Notes: generated by a model from the sequence alone, not told the origin. A DNA stretch of 64,000 bases from Thermodesulfovibrio sp. (GCA_020725335.1 DYFF01000002.1:103973-167972), one strand, 5' to 3'; numbered from the stretch's first letter, positions 1 to 8,673 are shown. Made by a program: numbers and translations.

Positions 1-878
1 GTATTTATTTCTATAAAATAGGGATTGAATTCATCATCTACAATAAACTCAAACGTTCCAGCATTTCTATATTTTAAAGCTTTTGCAGCTTTAACTGCAT
101 ATTCACCTATTTTTTTTCTTAATTTTTCTGTTAATACAGGTGAAGGTGCTTCTTCAATTAGTTTCTGATGTCTTCTCTGTATTGTGCAATCTCTTTCTCC
201 AAGATGGACAATATTCCCTTGCTTGTCAGCTATTATTTGAATTTCTATGTGTCTTACCTTAGGGAAATATTTTTCAATATATAATTCTCCATTTCCAAAG
301 GCTGCTAATGCCTCTCTCTGAGCCATGAAGAAAGTCTGTTCTATTTCTTTTTCATCATAAACTATTCGCATTCCTCTTCCTCCACCACCTGAAGAGGCTT
401 TGAATATAACAGGAAGGCCGATCTTTTTTATAATTTTTATGCATGCTTCTTCAGAGCTTACAGGTCCGTCACTTCCTGGAACAACAGGTATTCCTTTTCT
501 TTTTAATATTTGCCTTGCTTTTGCTTTATCACCACCAATGCGAATATTCTCTGGTGTTGGTCCAATGAAAGTAATACCAGAATTTATACATGCTTCAGCA
601 AACTGTGCATTTTCAGATAAAAAACCATATCCAGGATGAATTGCCTCAGCATCAGTTATATCAGCTGCAGAAAGTATGGCAGTAATATTGAGATAACTTT
701 GTGCTGGGGTGGGCGGTCCTATACAAATTGCTTCATCAGCAAGTTTTACATGGAGGGATTCTTTGTCAGCTTCTGAATATACAGCAACAACCTTAATTCC
801 AAGTTCTTTACATGCTCGAATTATTCTGACAGCTATTTCACCTCTGTTTGCTATCAGGATTTTTCTAAATAATTCCAT
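1..878 (-). CDS. accC: Biotin carboxylase subunit of acetyl-CoA carboxylase (C-terminus off the window)
   Basis: Carboxylates biotin on BCCP using ATP and bicarbonate, the first half-reaction of malonyl-CoA synthesis. The 292 residues present open with MELFRKILIANRGEIAVRII, the classic biotin carboxylase N-terminus. They continue through HPGYGFLSEN, the glycine-rich ATP-grasp loop SSGGGGRGMR and the FIEIN segment near the left edge. The ATG directly follows the TAA of accB (TAAATG), so the two are translationally coupled. The C-terminal part lies beyond base 1. The family call is secure. The gene could instead serve a biotin-dependent decarboxylase or pyruvate carboxylase, but adjacency to accB favours acetyl-CoA carboxylase. 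Confidence 0.95.
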   Translation of the reverse strand, partial: MELFRKILIANRGEIAVRIIRACKELGIKVVAVYSEADKESLHVKLADEAICIGPPTPAQSYLNITAILSAADITDAEAIHPGYGFLSENAQFAEACINSGITFIGPTPENIRIGGDKAKARQILKRKGIPVVPGSDGPVSSEEACIKIIKKIGLPVIFKASSGGGGRGMRIVYDEKEIEQTFFMAQREALAAFGNGELYIEKYFPKVRHIEIQIIADKQGNIVHLGERDCTIQRRHQKLIEEAPSPVLTEKLRKKIGEYAVKAAKALKYRNAGTFEFIVDDEFNPYFIEIN

Positions 879-1325
879 TTATGACACCTCAATTAAGAAT
901 AGAGGTTCACCATACTCGACAGGTTGTCCACTTTCTACCAAAACTTTTTTAACAATTCCCGATACATCACTTTCTATTTCATTCATTATTTTCATAGCCT
1001 CTATAATGCATAAAACCTGGCCTTTTTCTATTCTTGTACCAACTTCAACGAATGGTGCAGAATCAGGTGAGGGACCTCTATAAAAAGTTCCTACAAGGGG
1101 TGATGTTATGGTATGAAGCGTCTCTTCCTCCTCTTTTAAAGACTCCATTGGATAAGAGGGCTTGCCAGTTTCTTCTGCAGGTTTTACAGTTCTTGTTATT
1201 TCAATTGGGCCGTATATATATCCCCTTTTTATTCTTATTTTAAAACCTTCCCTTTCAATATTTAATTCTGTTACGTCTGTATCCTTTAGAAAGGATATAA
1301 TATCTTTTATGTCCTCAAGTTCCAT
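879..1325 (-). CDS. accB: Biotin carboxyl carrier protein of acetyl-CoA carboxylase
   Basis: Carries biotin between biotin carboxylase and carboxyltransferase. It is 148 residues long, the usual BCCP size. A charged N-terminal region and a Pro/Glu linker lead to a C-terminal biotinyl domain. The biotinylation motif EAMKIMNE places the acceptor at Lys112, and the upstream thumb-like [12 protein letters not shown] segment is typical of AccB rather than of decarboxylase carriers. The ATG has an AAGGAG Shine-Dalgarno six bases upstream. It sits between efp and accC, a very common bacterial arrangement (efp-accB-accC). Confidence 0.96.
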   Translation of the reverse strand: MELEDIKDIISFLKDTDVTELNIEREGFKIRIKRGYIYGPIEITRTVKPAEETGKPSYPMESLKEEEETLHTITSPLVGTFYRGPSPDSAPFVEVGTRIEKGQVLCIIEAMKIMNEIESDVSGIVKKVLVESGQPVEYGEPLFLIEVS

Positions 1326-1328
1326 GTT

Positions 1329-1892
1329 TTACTCCTTTACTTTTTCTATGTACTCACCTGTTCTTGTGTCAATTTTTAAAAGATCACCAGTTTGTATATG
1401 AAATGGTACTTTTACAACGAGACCTGTTTCAAGTTTTGCAGGTTTTGCACCTCCAGAGGCTGTATCACCTCTGAATGCTGGTTCTGTTTCTTCAACTCTT
1501 AATTCAACAAACATAGGAGGCTCTATTACAAGAGGTTCTTCTTTATAATAAATTACATCCACCAGCATTTCTTCTTTTATATAGTAGAGAGCATCTCCTA
1601 TTCTTTCTTTTGGAATTGATATTTGATCATAGGATTCCATATCCATGAAAACATATGAGTCTCCCTGAGAATAAAGAAACTGCATTTGCTTTTCCTCAAG
1701 TTGAGGTTTTTCAAATTTCTCACCAGCTGAAAAATTTTCTTCAAGTACTCTTCCTGTCTTAAGATGTTTTATCTTTGTTCTTACAATGGGAGCTCTTTGT
1801 TGCATTTTTACATGCTGAAAATCGATTATTTCATATGGTTCTCCTTTGTATTCGATTTTTAATCCCTTTTTGAAATCTGTTGTTGATATCAA
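1329..1892 (-). CDS. efp: Translation elongation factor P
   Basis: Binds the ribosome between the P and E sites and relieves stalling on polyproline stretches. The 187 residues match the three-domain EF-P length, with the KOW-like N-domain (GLKIEYKGEPYEI) and the C-terminal signature region ending GDLLKIDTRTGEYIEKVKE. The start is a TTG with GGAGGTG seven bases upstream. The domain-I loop reads VKMQQRAP, where E. coli has VKPGKGQAF, so the residue facing the P-site tRNA is glutamine (Gln32) rather than lysine or arginine. No modification by EpmAB, EarP or YmfI type enzymes is therefore expected. It lies directly upstream of accB. Confidence 0.95.
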   Translation of the reverse strand: MISTTDFKKGLKIEYKGEPYEIIDFQHVKMQQRAPIVRTKIKHLKTGRVLEENFSAGEKFEKPQLEEKQMQFLYSQGDSYVFMDMESYDQISIPKERIGDALYYIKEEMLVDVIYYKEEPLVIEPPMFVELRVEETEPAFRGDTASGGAKPAKLETGLVVKVPFHIQTGDLLKIDTRTGEYIEKVKE

Positions 1893-1903
1893 TTTTACAC
1901 CTC

Positions 1904-2971
1904 CTATAAAGTTTCTAACTCTGTTGAAAGATTTGTAAGTATCTCTACGGAGTCGTTTTTTACGAGTATCATATCTTCTATTCTTACTCCACCCAATCCT
2001 TCAATGTAAATTCCTGGTTCAATAGTAAAAACCATTCCAGATTGAATAATTTCCTCTGATTTTGTATTGATTCTCGGAAGTTCATGAACATCTATTCCCA
2101 CCCCATGACCTGTTGCATGTCCAAAGTTTTCACCATATCCAGATTGTTTTATCAAATTTCTTGCCTTTGCGTCAATTTTTTTTGCCATTACTCCTGCTGA
2201 GACTTTCTTAATAGCTTCTATTCTTGCCTTGTTAACTATTTCATAGATTTCAATCTGTTTTTTAGAAGGCTTTCCTACTATAAAAGTTCTTGTCATGTCA
2301 GAATAATAGCCTTTATATTCTGCTCCCCAGTCAATTATAACAAAGTCTCCTTTTTTTAATATCCTTTCTGAATTTCTCCAATGAGGCATTGAAGCATTAT
2401 ACCCCGATGCTACAATAACAGGAAAAGGCAATGTTTCTGAACCTTGTTTTTTTAGTTCATACTCAAGCATTATGGCAATGTTTCTTTCGCTTTCCCCTTG
2501 TTTTATGTAGGGTTTAATTTCTAAGAAGGCTCTTTCAGCTCTTTTTACAGCTTCTTTAATATTTTTAATCTCTACTTTGTCTTTTAAAGCTCTTATTTTT
2601 TCAACCACAAAACTCTCTGGTATAAAGCTAATTTTTTTAATTTCTGCTAATAGCTTATAAGTTTCATAGGTAAGAGAGGATTCAAAAGAGAGTTTTTTAA
2701 TGTTTTTTTTACGAATGATTTTCTTTAGAGCTTCTAACCATGAATTTTTAAATTCTACTATTTCTACATCTACTTCTTTTTTTGCTTGTTCTGTATATCT
2801 AAAATCGACAAATAAAAAGTTTTCCTCATTAGTGCAAAGAAATATGGCAAAGCTTCCGGTAAAACCTGTTAGATATCTTATATTTTTAATATTTGTTATT
2901 AAAAAGGCATCTGCCTCTGAAGAGATAGATTCTAATATCTTCTCTCTTCGTTTTATTAGATTATTTACCAA
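1904..2971 (-). CDS. M24 family Xaa-Pro peptidase (aminopeptidase P / prolidase type)
   Basis: Predicted metallopeptidase removing N-terminal residues before proline or splitting X-Pro dipeptides. It has 355 residues in two parts: a creatinase-like N-domain (about 1-130) and a pita-bread catalytic domain. The five metal ligands are visible: Asp214 in IIDWG, Asp225 in YYSDMTRTF, His289 in TGHGVG, Glu318 in FTIEPG and Glu332 in GVRIEDM. The start is TTG with GGGAG seven bases upstream, overlapping the end of coaBC by 11 bases. Position before efp is conserved in many bacteria. Whether it acts as pepP or pepQ cannot be told from sequence. Confidence 0.9.
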   Translation of the reverse strand: MVNNLIKRREKILESISSEADAFLITNIKNIRYLTGFTGSFAIFLCTNEENFLFVDFRYTEQAKKEVDVEIVEFKNSWLEALKKIIRKKNIKKLSFESSLTYETYKLLAEIKKISFIPESFVVEKIRALKDKVEIKNIKEAVKRAERAFLEIKPYIKQGESERNIAIMLEYELKKQGSETLPFPVIVASGYNASMPHWRNSERILKKGDFVIIDWGAEYKGYYSDMTRTFIVGKPSKKQIEIYEIVNKARIEAIKKVSAGVMAKKIDAKARNLIKQSGYGENFGHATGHGVGIDVHELPRINTKSEEIIQSGMVFTIEPGIYIEGLGGVRIEDMILVKNDSVEILTNLSTELETL

Positions 2972-4151
2972 GTTTTAGCTCCCTTATTTTTGAGATGATG
3001 ATATTAGCAACCTCCTCTTTAGTCAACAAAGGGGTTTTTTCTTGATAAAAATTATTTCCTTTCTTATAAATTATAATAATCTCATTATACTCTGAACACA
3101 TTCCACCATGCTTACCTGTTATATCATTAAGTACTATCATATGAAGGGCTTTTTCCTTTAATTTTCTCTTTGCTCTTTCTGTGTTAAAGCCCCATTCAGC
3201 AGAAAAACCTACTTTGAAAAGTTTTTTCTTGGTTTTAGCAATCTCTTTAAGTATGTCAGGACACAGTTTTAAGGGTATGGATTTTATTGAATTTTTATCA
3301 AGCTTTGTTTTGAAAGTCTTTTCTGGTTCAAAATCTAATGGTGCTGCTGCCATAATTAACGTATTTATATCACCTATATTTTCTATTACAGCTTTAAGCA
3401 TATCCAACGTTGTGTCAACCATTATGAGTCTATCTACCTCTGGTGGAGAAATATTTACAGGCCCACTTATCAGGGTGACTTTAGCTCCTCTTCTTTTTGC
3501 TATTTTTGCAAGAGCATATCCCATCTTCCCAGAAGATTTATTAGTTATAAATCTAATAGGGTCTATATACTGTCTTGTAGGCCCTGCTGTTATAAGAATA
3601 TGTTCATCTTGTAAGTCTTTTTCTGTTAAAGCGCTAATAGCTATTTCATAGATTTTCTTTACTTCTGCAAGTCTTCCTTTACCTTCTTCTCCACATGCAA
3701 GAGAGCCTTCTTCGGGTTCTATGAAGGAAACGCCGATGCTTTTGAGATAACCTATGCTTTTTTGAACCTGAGGGGATTCATACATTCTCCAGTTCATTGC
3801 TGGAGCAATTATAACAGGACCTTTATAAGCAAGAATTGTTGTTGTGAGCAGATCATCAGCAATGCCAGAGGCGTATTTATTTATAAAATTTGCTGTTGCT
3901 GGTGCGATTAAAAATAAATCAGCCTTCTTTGCTAATTCGATATGAGACAGTGGGGATTCAAACATATCAACTAAAACTTTATTCCCACAGGCAATCTCTA
4001 TGCTTAAGGGAGTTACAAAGTAAGTTGCTTTTAGAGTCATTACAGGTAAAATACAAGCACCTGCATCCTTAAAATATTTAATTAATTCAAATATTTTGTA
4101 TGCAGCTATGCTTCCTGTAATTCCTAAGACAATTTTTTTATCCTTAAGCAA
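2961..4151 (-). CDS. coaBC: Bifunctional phosphopantothenoylcysteine decarboxylase / phosphopantothenate-cysteine ligase
   Basis: Carries out two consecutive steps of coenzyme A synthesis. It is 396 residues, the standard fused Dfp length. The N-terminal flavoprotein CoaC half shows GITGSIAAYK, the catalytic-loop motif APAMNWRMYE and the substrate clamp around ACGEEGKGRLAE. The CoaB half begins near residue 190 with ITAGPTRQYIDPIRFITN and NKSSGKMGYALA, the nucleotide and dimer motifs, and has the lysine-rich FKTKLDKNSIK segment. It lies 17 bases after rpoZ in the conserved gmk-rpoZ-coaBC order. Confidence 0.96.
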   Translation of the reverse strand: MLKDKKIVLGITGSIAAYKIFELIKYFKDAGACILPVMTLKATYFVTPLSIEIACGNKVLVDMFESPLSHIELAKKADLFLIAPATANFINKYASGIADDLLTTTILAYKGPVIIAPAMNWRMYESPQVQKSIGYLKSIGVSFIEPEEGSLACGEEGKGRLAEVKKIYEIAISALTEKDLQDEHILITAGPTRQYIDPIRFITNKSSGKMGYALAKIAKRRGAKVTLISGPVNISPPEVDRLIMVDTTLDMLKAVIENIGDINTLIMAAAPLDFEPEKTFKTKLDKNSIKSIPLKLCPDILKEIAKTKKKLFKVGFSAEWGFNTERAKRKLKEKALHMIVLNDITGKHGGMCSEYNEIIIIYKKGNNFYQEKTPLLTKEEVANIIISKIRELKLGK

Positions 4152-4168
4152 TATTCAAATCCCAGCTA

Positions 4169-4576
4169 TTATTCTTCAGTTTGTTCAACATTTTCAGTGA
4201 AAAGGTCTTCAAGCATTTTCTCTGCAGATTCTTTACCGTGAAGATAAACCTTGAGGTCCTTTTCAAGTTCAGAGAGGTCTGGGATAGCTTTTCTTTTCTC
4301 CTCAAGAAGTTTTTTAACATCAATTTTTTCAATTTTTTCTTTTGCCTTAATGGCTTCTTCACCAGTAATGTATTGAATTTTATCAGACAGAATTTCTAAA
4401 AGAGCAGTGGTTGTCACTTTTTTTGCTTTTTTTTCTATTCTTGCGTTAGCTCCCAATGAAAGTTCAGATGCTCTTTGTGCTGCAATCAAAGTAAGTCGAT
4501 ATCTACTGTCAATCGCGTTCCTATCTAATTCTATAGGTAGTGAAATAATGTCCATTCCTTTTTCTTTTTTTTCCAT
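4169..4576 (-). CDS. rpoZ: RNA polymerase omega subunit
   Basis: Small structural subunit that helps beta-prime folding and assembly in RNA polymerase. The N-terminal 70 residues carry the omega signature: SRYRLTLIAAQRASELS followed by KKVTTTALLEI. At 135 residues it is longer than typical omega (about 70-100). The extra C-terminal half is charged and helical, with several Lys/Glu-rich stretches and no recognisable domain. GGAGG precedes the ATG. Position between gmk and coaBC is the classic location of rpoZ and supports the call. Confidence 0.9.
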   Translation of the reverse strand: MEKKEKGMDIISLPIELDRNAIDSRYRLTLIAAQRASELSLGANARIEKKAKKVTTTALLEILSDKIQYITGEEAIKAKEKIEKIDVKKLLEEKRKAIPDLSELEKDLKVYLHGKESAEKMLEDLFTENVEQTEE

Positions 4577-4594
4577 AAATACCTCCGTAAATTT

Positions 4595-5206
4595 TTATTG
4601 TAAGAAATTTTTTATAAAGTTTTTGCTAACTCTTTTTATTTTTAACCTTTCTGATTGGATAATACACATAACTTTTTTTAAAGCTTCTTCAAAATCATCA
4701 TTTATTACTAAATAATCATAAAACTTATATTCATTAATTTCATCAGCTACTTTATTTAATCTTTTTTGTATTATTTCAGGCTCCTCGTTTCTATTCTGCA
4801 GTCTTCTTTTTAATTCTTCAATAGAGGGCGGAAGTATAAAGATTAGAACGCTTTTTTTATAAATTTTTTTTATATTTTTTGCTCCTTGAATATCAATGTC
4901 AAGTAATATATCATTACCACTATTTAATAAATCATTTATCATTTTTTTTGATGTACCGTATAAATTTCCATAAACCTCTGCCCATTCAATAAAATCTCCT
5001 TTTTCTATCATTTCTTTAAACTTTGCCTTGTTTATAAAGTAGTAATTTACTCCATTTTTTTCACCTGTTCGAGGTTTTCGAGTTGTATGAGATATGCTCA
5101 TTTTTAAATTATTTAAATTTTTAAGCAAGTGTTCACATATAGTTGTTTTACCTGCTCCAGAAGGAGCTGATATTACAAATATAATACCTTTATTATTGAT
5201 TTTCAT
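4595..5206 (-). CDS. gmk: Guanylate kinase
   Basis: Phosphorylates GMP to GDP with ATP. It is 203 residues, the usual length. The P-loop [10 protein letters not shown] lies at residues 13-22. The GMP-binding segment [20 protein letters not shown] follows, then [15 protein letters not shown] and the [11 protein letters not shown] segment, in the standard order. The start codon lies inside the 3' end of the remA-like gene (14-base overlap), so the two are probably coupled. Confidence 0.97.
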   Translation of the reverse strand: MKINNKGIIFVISAPSGAGKTTICEHLLKNLNNLKMSISHTTRKPRTGEKNGVNYYFINKAKFKEMIEKGDFIEWAEVYGNLYGTSKKMINDLLNSGNDILLDIDIQGAKNIKKIYKKSVLIFILPPSIEELKRRLQNRNEEPEIIQKRLNKVADEINEYKFYDYLVINDDFEEALKKVMCIIQSERLKIKRVSKNFIKNFLQ

Positions 5207-5450
5207 CTTCTACTCTATTTATTTCGTTAATTCTTTGTAATATGGTTTCAACCTGTAAAGCACTTAATATTACATGGTCACTATCTGTAATAATTATCGA
5301 ACGAGTTTTTCTTCCCTCTGTAGCATCAATAAGTTTCCCTCTGTTTTTAGCTTCGTCCTTTAATCTTTTCATAGGCGATGAACCAGGATTTATTATAGCT
5401 ATGATTCTTGATAAATAAATAATATTTCCAAAACCTATATTAACAAACAT
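5193..5450 (-). CDS. RemA-like DUF370 protein
   Basis: 85-residue protein of the DUF370/RemA family. In Bacillus subtilis RemA is a DNA-binding activator of matrix genes, but in most Gram-negatives the role is unknown. The family pattern is clear: [21 protein letters not shown] at the start, then [20 protein letters not shown] and the [20 protein letters not shown] segment. It lies between yicC and gmk, the usual neighbourhood for this family. The link to gmk suggests a housekeeping rather than a biofilm role here, but that is inference. Confidence 0.88.
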   Translation of the reverse strand: MFVNIGFGNIIYLSRIIAIINPGSSPMKRLKDEAKNRGKLIDATEGRKTRSIIITDSDHVILSALQVETILQRINEINRVEDENQ

Positions 5451-5452
5451 TT

Positions 5453-6304
5453 TTATTGTATATTTTGAATCTGTTCTTTGAGTCTTTCTGTTTGAGTTTT
5501 TATTTCTAAAGAAAGAGTTTTAGCCTGGAAATCCTCTGTTTTTGCAAGAATAGTGTTTGTTTCCCTGTTAATCTCCTGTAGTAAAAAGTCAAGTTTTTTC
5601 CCTATTATGCCGCCCATATTAAGAATTTCCTTAAATTGGATAATATGACTTTTCAATCTATCTACTTCCTCTTTGATATCAGCTCGTTGAGCAATAACTA
5701 TAATTTGCTCAAAAATTCTATTTTCATCTAAATTATTATGGCTTATAATTTCTTTTACTCTATTTTTTAATGTATTAATATAACTATTATAACTTATATC
5801 TACTAATCTTTCTAATTTTATTAAATTTTTTTCCATTTCAGAAAGAATATCCAAAAGACTTTTCTTTATAATTTCACCCTCTCTTATTCTCATTTGATGA
5901 AGACTTTCAACAGCTTCTAAAACTGTGCTTAGCAAAGTATCTAAATCCGGCTCTTCTTCCTCATAAATAAAAAGTTCTTTAAAATTTGAAAACATTGATA
6001 TATCAATAGACCCGAGTATACTCAATTCTTTTTTTAGATCAATGAATGCGGAATATAGCTGAAGCGCAAGATTTTTATTTAAATAAATTTTCCCAGTTTT
6101 CTCTTTCTGATTGATAGATACAGTAACATCAATTTTGCCTCTTTGGAATCTTTGTTTTATTAAATTTTTTATTTCAATCTCATATCTTGATAGAATAATT
6201 GGTAGTTTAATGTTTATCTCGAGAAATCTATGATTTAAAGATTTTGCTTCTACTCTAAAAATACCTTTTTCTGAACTCCCATAACCTGTTAAACTTTCTA
6301 TCAT
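5453..6304 (-). CDS. yicC: YicC/YloC family endoribonuclease
   Basis: 283 residues, matching the YicC family, whose members have been described as RNA-cleaving proteins. Family marks are the opening [14 protein letters not shown], then [18 protein letters not shown] and the C-terminal [22 protein letters not shown], which is the most conserved block and contains the acidic residues thought to be catalytic. The start overlaps the stop of the yggU-like gene by four bases (ATGA). It heads the yicC-remA-gmk-rpoZ-coaBC string common to many bacteria. Confidence 0.93.
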   Translation of the reverse strand: MIESLTGYGSSEKGIFRVEAKSLNHRFLEINIKLPIILSRYEIEIKNLIKQRFQRGKIDVTVSINQKEKTGKIYLNKNLALQLYSAFIDLKKELSILGSIDISMFSNFKELFIYEEEEPDLDTLLSTVLEAVESLHQMRIREGEIIKKSLLDILSEMEKNLIKLERLVDISYNSYINTLKNRVKEIISHNNLDENRIFEQIIVIAQRADIKEEVDRLKSHIIQFKEILNMGGIIGKKLDFLLQEINRETNTILAKTEDFQAKTLSLEIKTQTERLKEQIQNIQ

Positions 6305-6564
6305 TCTATTTTTCCTTGTATTTGAATAACTTTATGTTTTGATGTTATTCCTTTTATTATTTCAATTTTAGATTTTGGTATATTTAACAATACTGATAAT
6401 CTTTCTATTAATTCTTTGTTTGCTAATCCATCATATGGTTGAGATTTTAATCTGATTTCAAGTTTATCTTTATCAATTTTTTCAACTCCTGGTTTTTTAG
6501 AACCTGTTTTAACACTAACTTTTAAAATATATCCGTCTTTATCCTTTATGAAAGGAATTTCCAT
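6301..6564 (-). CDS. DUF167 / YggU family protein
   Basis: 87-residue protein with the DUF167 signature: ILKVSVKTGSKKPGVEKID followed by EIRLKSQPYDGLANKELIERLS and a final SKIEIIKGITSKHKVIQI. The family has an alpha-beta fold and no settled biochemical function. The ATG lies 26 bases inside the upstream PAP2 gene, and its stop overlaps yicC, so it is embedded in a tightly packed transcript. Confidence 0.88.
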   Translation of the reverse strand: MEIPFIKDKDGYILKVSVKTGSKKPGVEKIDKDKLEIRLKSQPYDGLANKELIERLSVLLNIPKSKIEIIKGITSKHKVIQIQGKIE

Positions 6565-7423
6565 TTTTCTTCAACCAAAAATTATAGTATAAATTACCTG
6601 TAAGTAAAGTTACAACTGTTAAAATCATGCCTGCTATTACATCAATAACATAATGATATCTGCAGTATACAGTGGAAATTATTAATAATATTACTGGTAA
6701 TAGAGTTATCCAGAAAAATTTTTTATTATATTGATAAAATATCAATAGAATCAAAAGAGATATTCCCACATGCCCACTCGGGAAAGCATCTCTTTTTATT
6801 CCCTCCAATGAATTTAGAATATTATTAATAGTATCTGCTAATAAAATACCATCAAGTTCATTTTGAAACATATGAGCAATGCTAAATCGAGGTCCTAAGG
6901 CTGGGAAAATAATATAACCTATATATGAGAGATAAAAACAAAGAAGAACGAGAAATAAAGCTTTTTGAAAATCTTCTTTTTTGCCCTGTCTAAGCAGATA
7001 AGCACCTAATATAAAGGGAAGTAAATAGTAAACACAGTAAGAAAGTTGCATTATTTCTGTTAAATAGGGAGTAGAATATTTTTCCAAATAAACATAGGGA
7101 TAAAAACCGAAAATTTTATAATCAATTGCCAAAAAAACATGATCCATATCTTTGTTGATATATGGAATTATTTCCCCAATAGTATCAAAAGCTATTAACA
7201 CAGAAAATGTAGGAAACGCTATGTTTTTTAAAATATTGATAAATTTATCATTATTGAACTGGCATATAAAAAGTTGAAAAATTGCCATAGATATATAAAT
7301 TACTAAAAGATAAGATGCCATAGGTATTTTCGGATAAAAAAAGCCAACCAATAAGCTAAGACCAATAAAAAAAACAATATTTAATTGAGCTGATGGATAA
7401 AGTTTTAAAAATTGTTTCGTCAT
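6539..7423 (-). CDS. PAP2-type membrane phosphatase / inositolphosphotransferase-like protein
   Basis: 294-residue polytopic membrane protein with about seven hydrophobic segments. The phosphatase motifs are in the C-terminal half: a GLGPRFS segment near 165, AFPSGHVG with the catalytic His near 217, and CRYHYVIDVIAG near 255, the third PAP2 motif. The overall shape resembles the PAP2_3 subgroup (AUR1/Ipt1-like) rather than BacA-type undecaprenyl phosphatases, so it may act on a lipid phosphate in the envelope. Substrate unknown. It shares a TAATG overlap with the yacP-like gene upstream. Confidence 0.8.
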   Translation of the reverse strand: MTKQFLKLYPSAQLNIVFFIGLSLLVGFFYPKIPMASYLLVIYISMAIFQLFICQFNNDKFINILKNIAFPTFSVLIAFDTIGEIIPYINKDMDHVFLAIDYKIFGFYPYVYLEKYSTPYLTEIMQLSYCVYYLLPFILGAYLLRQGKKEDFQKALFLVLLCFYLSYIGYIIFPALGPRFSIAHMFQNELDGILLADTINNILNSLEGIKRDAFPSGHVGISLLILLIFYQYNKKFFWITLLPVILLIISTVYCRYHYVIDVIAGMILTVVTLLTGNLYYNFWLKKNGNSFHKG

Positions 7424-7869
7424 TATAGTTTTTCAATTGTCCTTATTATTGCTTTATCTTTTTTTGAAAGGGTTATACCCTTTTGTTTTTCAAAATAAAA
7501 TTTTTCTCCCATCAAAATATCAAAAAAAATGGAAGAATCTATAGCAACGCAGTTTTTTCTCCACACTGTTTTTTCTATATCTCGGTCAGAGGTCACTACA
7601 ATCCAAAAAGTCTTATCATTTTTAAGAATTCTCTTTATAACGTCATCAGCTTTTTCACCTGCGCCCGAATAGATTATTCTTATACCACCTCTTATTTCAC
7701 ATGTTTCTTTTCCAGGACCTTCCTTATATCCATCAAATACTAAAGTTATATCATGCTTTTTCTCTTTAGAGTAATTAATCAAATTTTGTATTAAATTTTC
7801 TCTTGCTTTTTTTATATCTTTGTGATAAATTCCTATAAGATTGTAACCATCTATTAGAATTTTACTCAT
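7423..7869 (-). CDS. NYN-domain (YacP/Rae1-like) RNase-type protein
   Basis: 148 residues with a PIN/NYN fold pattern: ILIDGYNLIG at the start (first catalytic Asp), DITLVFDGYKEG (second), GAGEKADDVIKRI (third) and WIVVTSDRDIEKTV (fourth). YacP/Rae1 of B. subtilis is a ribosome-associated mRNA endonuclease with this layout. Activity here is inferred from the conserved acidic residues. It begins 34 bases downstream of the candidate selenoprotein gene and may share its transcript. Confidence 0.82.
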   Translation of the reverse strand: MSKILIDGYNLIGIYHKDIKKARENLIQNLINYSKEKKHDITLVFDGYKEGPGKETCEIRGGIRIIYSGAGEKADDVIKRILKNDKTFWIVVTSDRDIEKTVWRKNCVAIDSSIFFDILMGEKFYFEKQKGITLSKKDKAIIRTIEKL

Positions 7870-7902
7870 AAATAATATTTTAACTCTAAATAAGATTCTT
7901 GT

Positions 7903-8094
7903 TTAAGCTCGATCACACGATCGGCGAGATATTATATCCCATGTTTCTTCGTCTATTTCTTCGATATATTCGGAAACTTTAAATTCTGCTCCGCATTCAA
8001 TACAGCAGAGCACTATACGCCTTCAATAAAAAAAGACTGTTATATTATTTCTGCAAAATTTACATTTTACATTTTTTAATACTCTTTTTCTCAA
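7903..8094 (-). CDS. Candidate dual-CxxC small selenoprotein (in-frame TGA = Sec24)
   Basis: Reading the minus strand from a TTG at 8094 (AAGGAG eight bases upstream, at 8104-8109) gives 63 residues with one in-frame TGA at codon 24 (8023-8025), ending at TAA 7903. The first part carries CKFC (Cys11, Cys14). After the TGA come LCCIECG (Cys31, Cys34), an acidic EYIEEIDEE segment and a CDRA tail. The coding pattern continues through the TGA, and a second CxxC after it completes a zinc-ribbon or redox pair. A hairpin right after the TGA fits the bacterial SECIS rules. I recall automated annotations naming a family of dual CXXC motif small (seleno)proteins with this layout. The ATG at 8115 is an alternative start but lacks a Shine-Dalgarno. 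A nonsense mutation is the competing reading. Confidence 0.75.
7987..8025 (-). promoter_or_regulatory. Bacterial SECIS-like hairpin following the in-frame TGA
   Basis: After TGA (8025-8023) come ten bases, then the arm TGCTCTGC (8012-8005), a ten-base loop TGTATTGAAT (8004-7995) and the arm GCGGAGCA (7994-7987). This is an eight-pair stem with one U-G wobble. The loop begins 18 bases after the TGA and has G in its first two positions, as expected for SelB-binding SECIS elements. The hairpin lies wholly inside the reading frame. Confidence 0.7.
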
Positions 8095-8136
8095 AAGATT
8101 ATTCTCCTTGTTCATTATATTTTATAATATCTTAAC

Positions 8137-8673
8137 ATGGAAAGATTTTCCTTTATCAATAAGGGAGAAATTCTTTTGTGGGATAATATTCCAGAATTAA
8201 TTCAACTTGTCGATAAAGTTGATGCCCTTTTTAAAAATTTTCCAGAATTGTTTGTGGAATCTATGAATTTAGCATTAGAGATTAAAGATCATATGTTAAA
8301 ACTTGATCCATTCATGGATGCCTATTCAAAGAAAGTCTGTTCTTTATGTGCAAATATATGTTGTCTTAATAAGAATAGCAGATATGAATACGACGACCTG
8401 ATTTACATAGTTGCTTTAAGAGAGAACTTTCCTATTCCTGATAGGAATCTCAAAGAAAATGAACCCTGTTATCTTCTTACTGAGAGAGGATGTAAAATAC
8501 CCCGATATTTAAGACCCTTGAGATGTAACTGGTATTTATGCAAAGACCTTTTAAAGGAGATGGAGTCAGCACCTGCAAGAGTTTTTAGAGAATTTTCCAA
8601 TACGTTTAATAAAATGCTATATATAAGACAGCAGATGCTGAACTCCTTTTTTAGATCACTTTCCGGTATCTAA
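8137..8673 (+). CDS. Cysteine-cluster protein, YkgJ-like, function unknown
   Basis: 178 residues. A helical N-terminal 65 residues precede a Cys-rich core: CSLCANICC near 67-75, then CYLLTERGCKIPRYLRP and RCNWYLC near 110-133. This resembles the zinc/iron-chelating YkgJ (UPF0153) cysteine pattern, though it is divergent. No Shine-Dalgarno precedes the ATG. Instead a TATAAT (8123-8128) ends nine bases before it, so the mRNA may be leaderless. The last 18 bases overlap the 3' end of the convergent htrA gene. It diverges from the candidate selenoprotein, another Cys-rich protein. Confidence 0.65.
   Translation: MERFSFINKGEILLWDNIPELIQLVDKVDALFKNFPELFVESMNLALEIKDHMLKLDPFMDAYSKKVCSLCANICCLNKNSRYEYDDLIYIVALRENFPIPDRNLKENEPCYLLTERGCKIPRYLRPLRCNWYLCKDLLKEMESAPARVFREFSNTFNKMLYIRQQMLNSFFRSLSGI

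Noticed and set aside
4144..4362. Lys/Leu-rich ORF overlapping rpoZ
   Set aside because: Different frame of rpoZ, low complexity, no Shine-Dalgarno; the omega signature is in the other frame.
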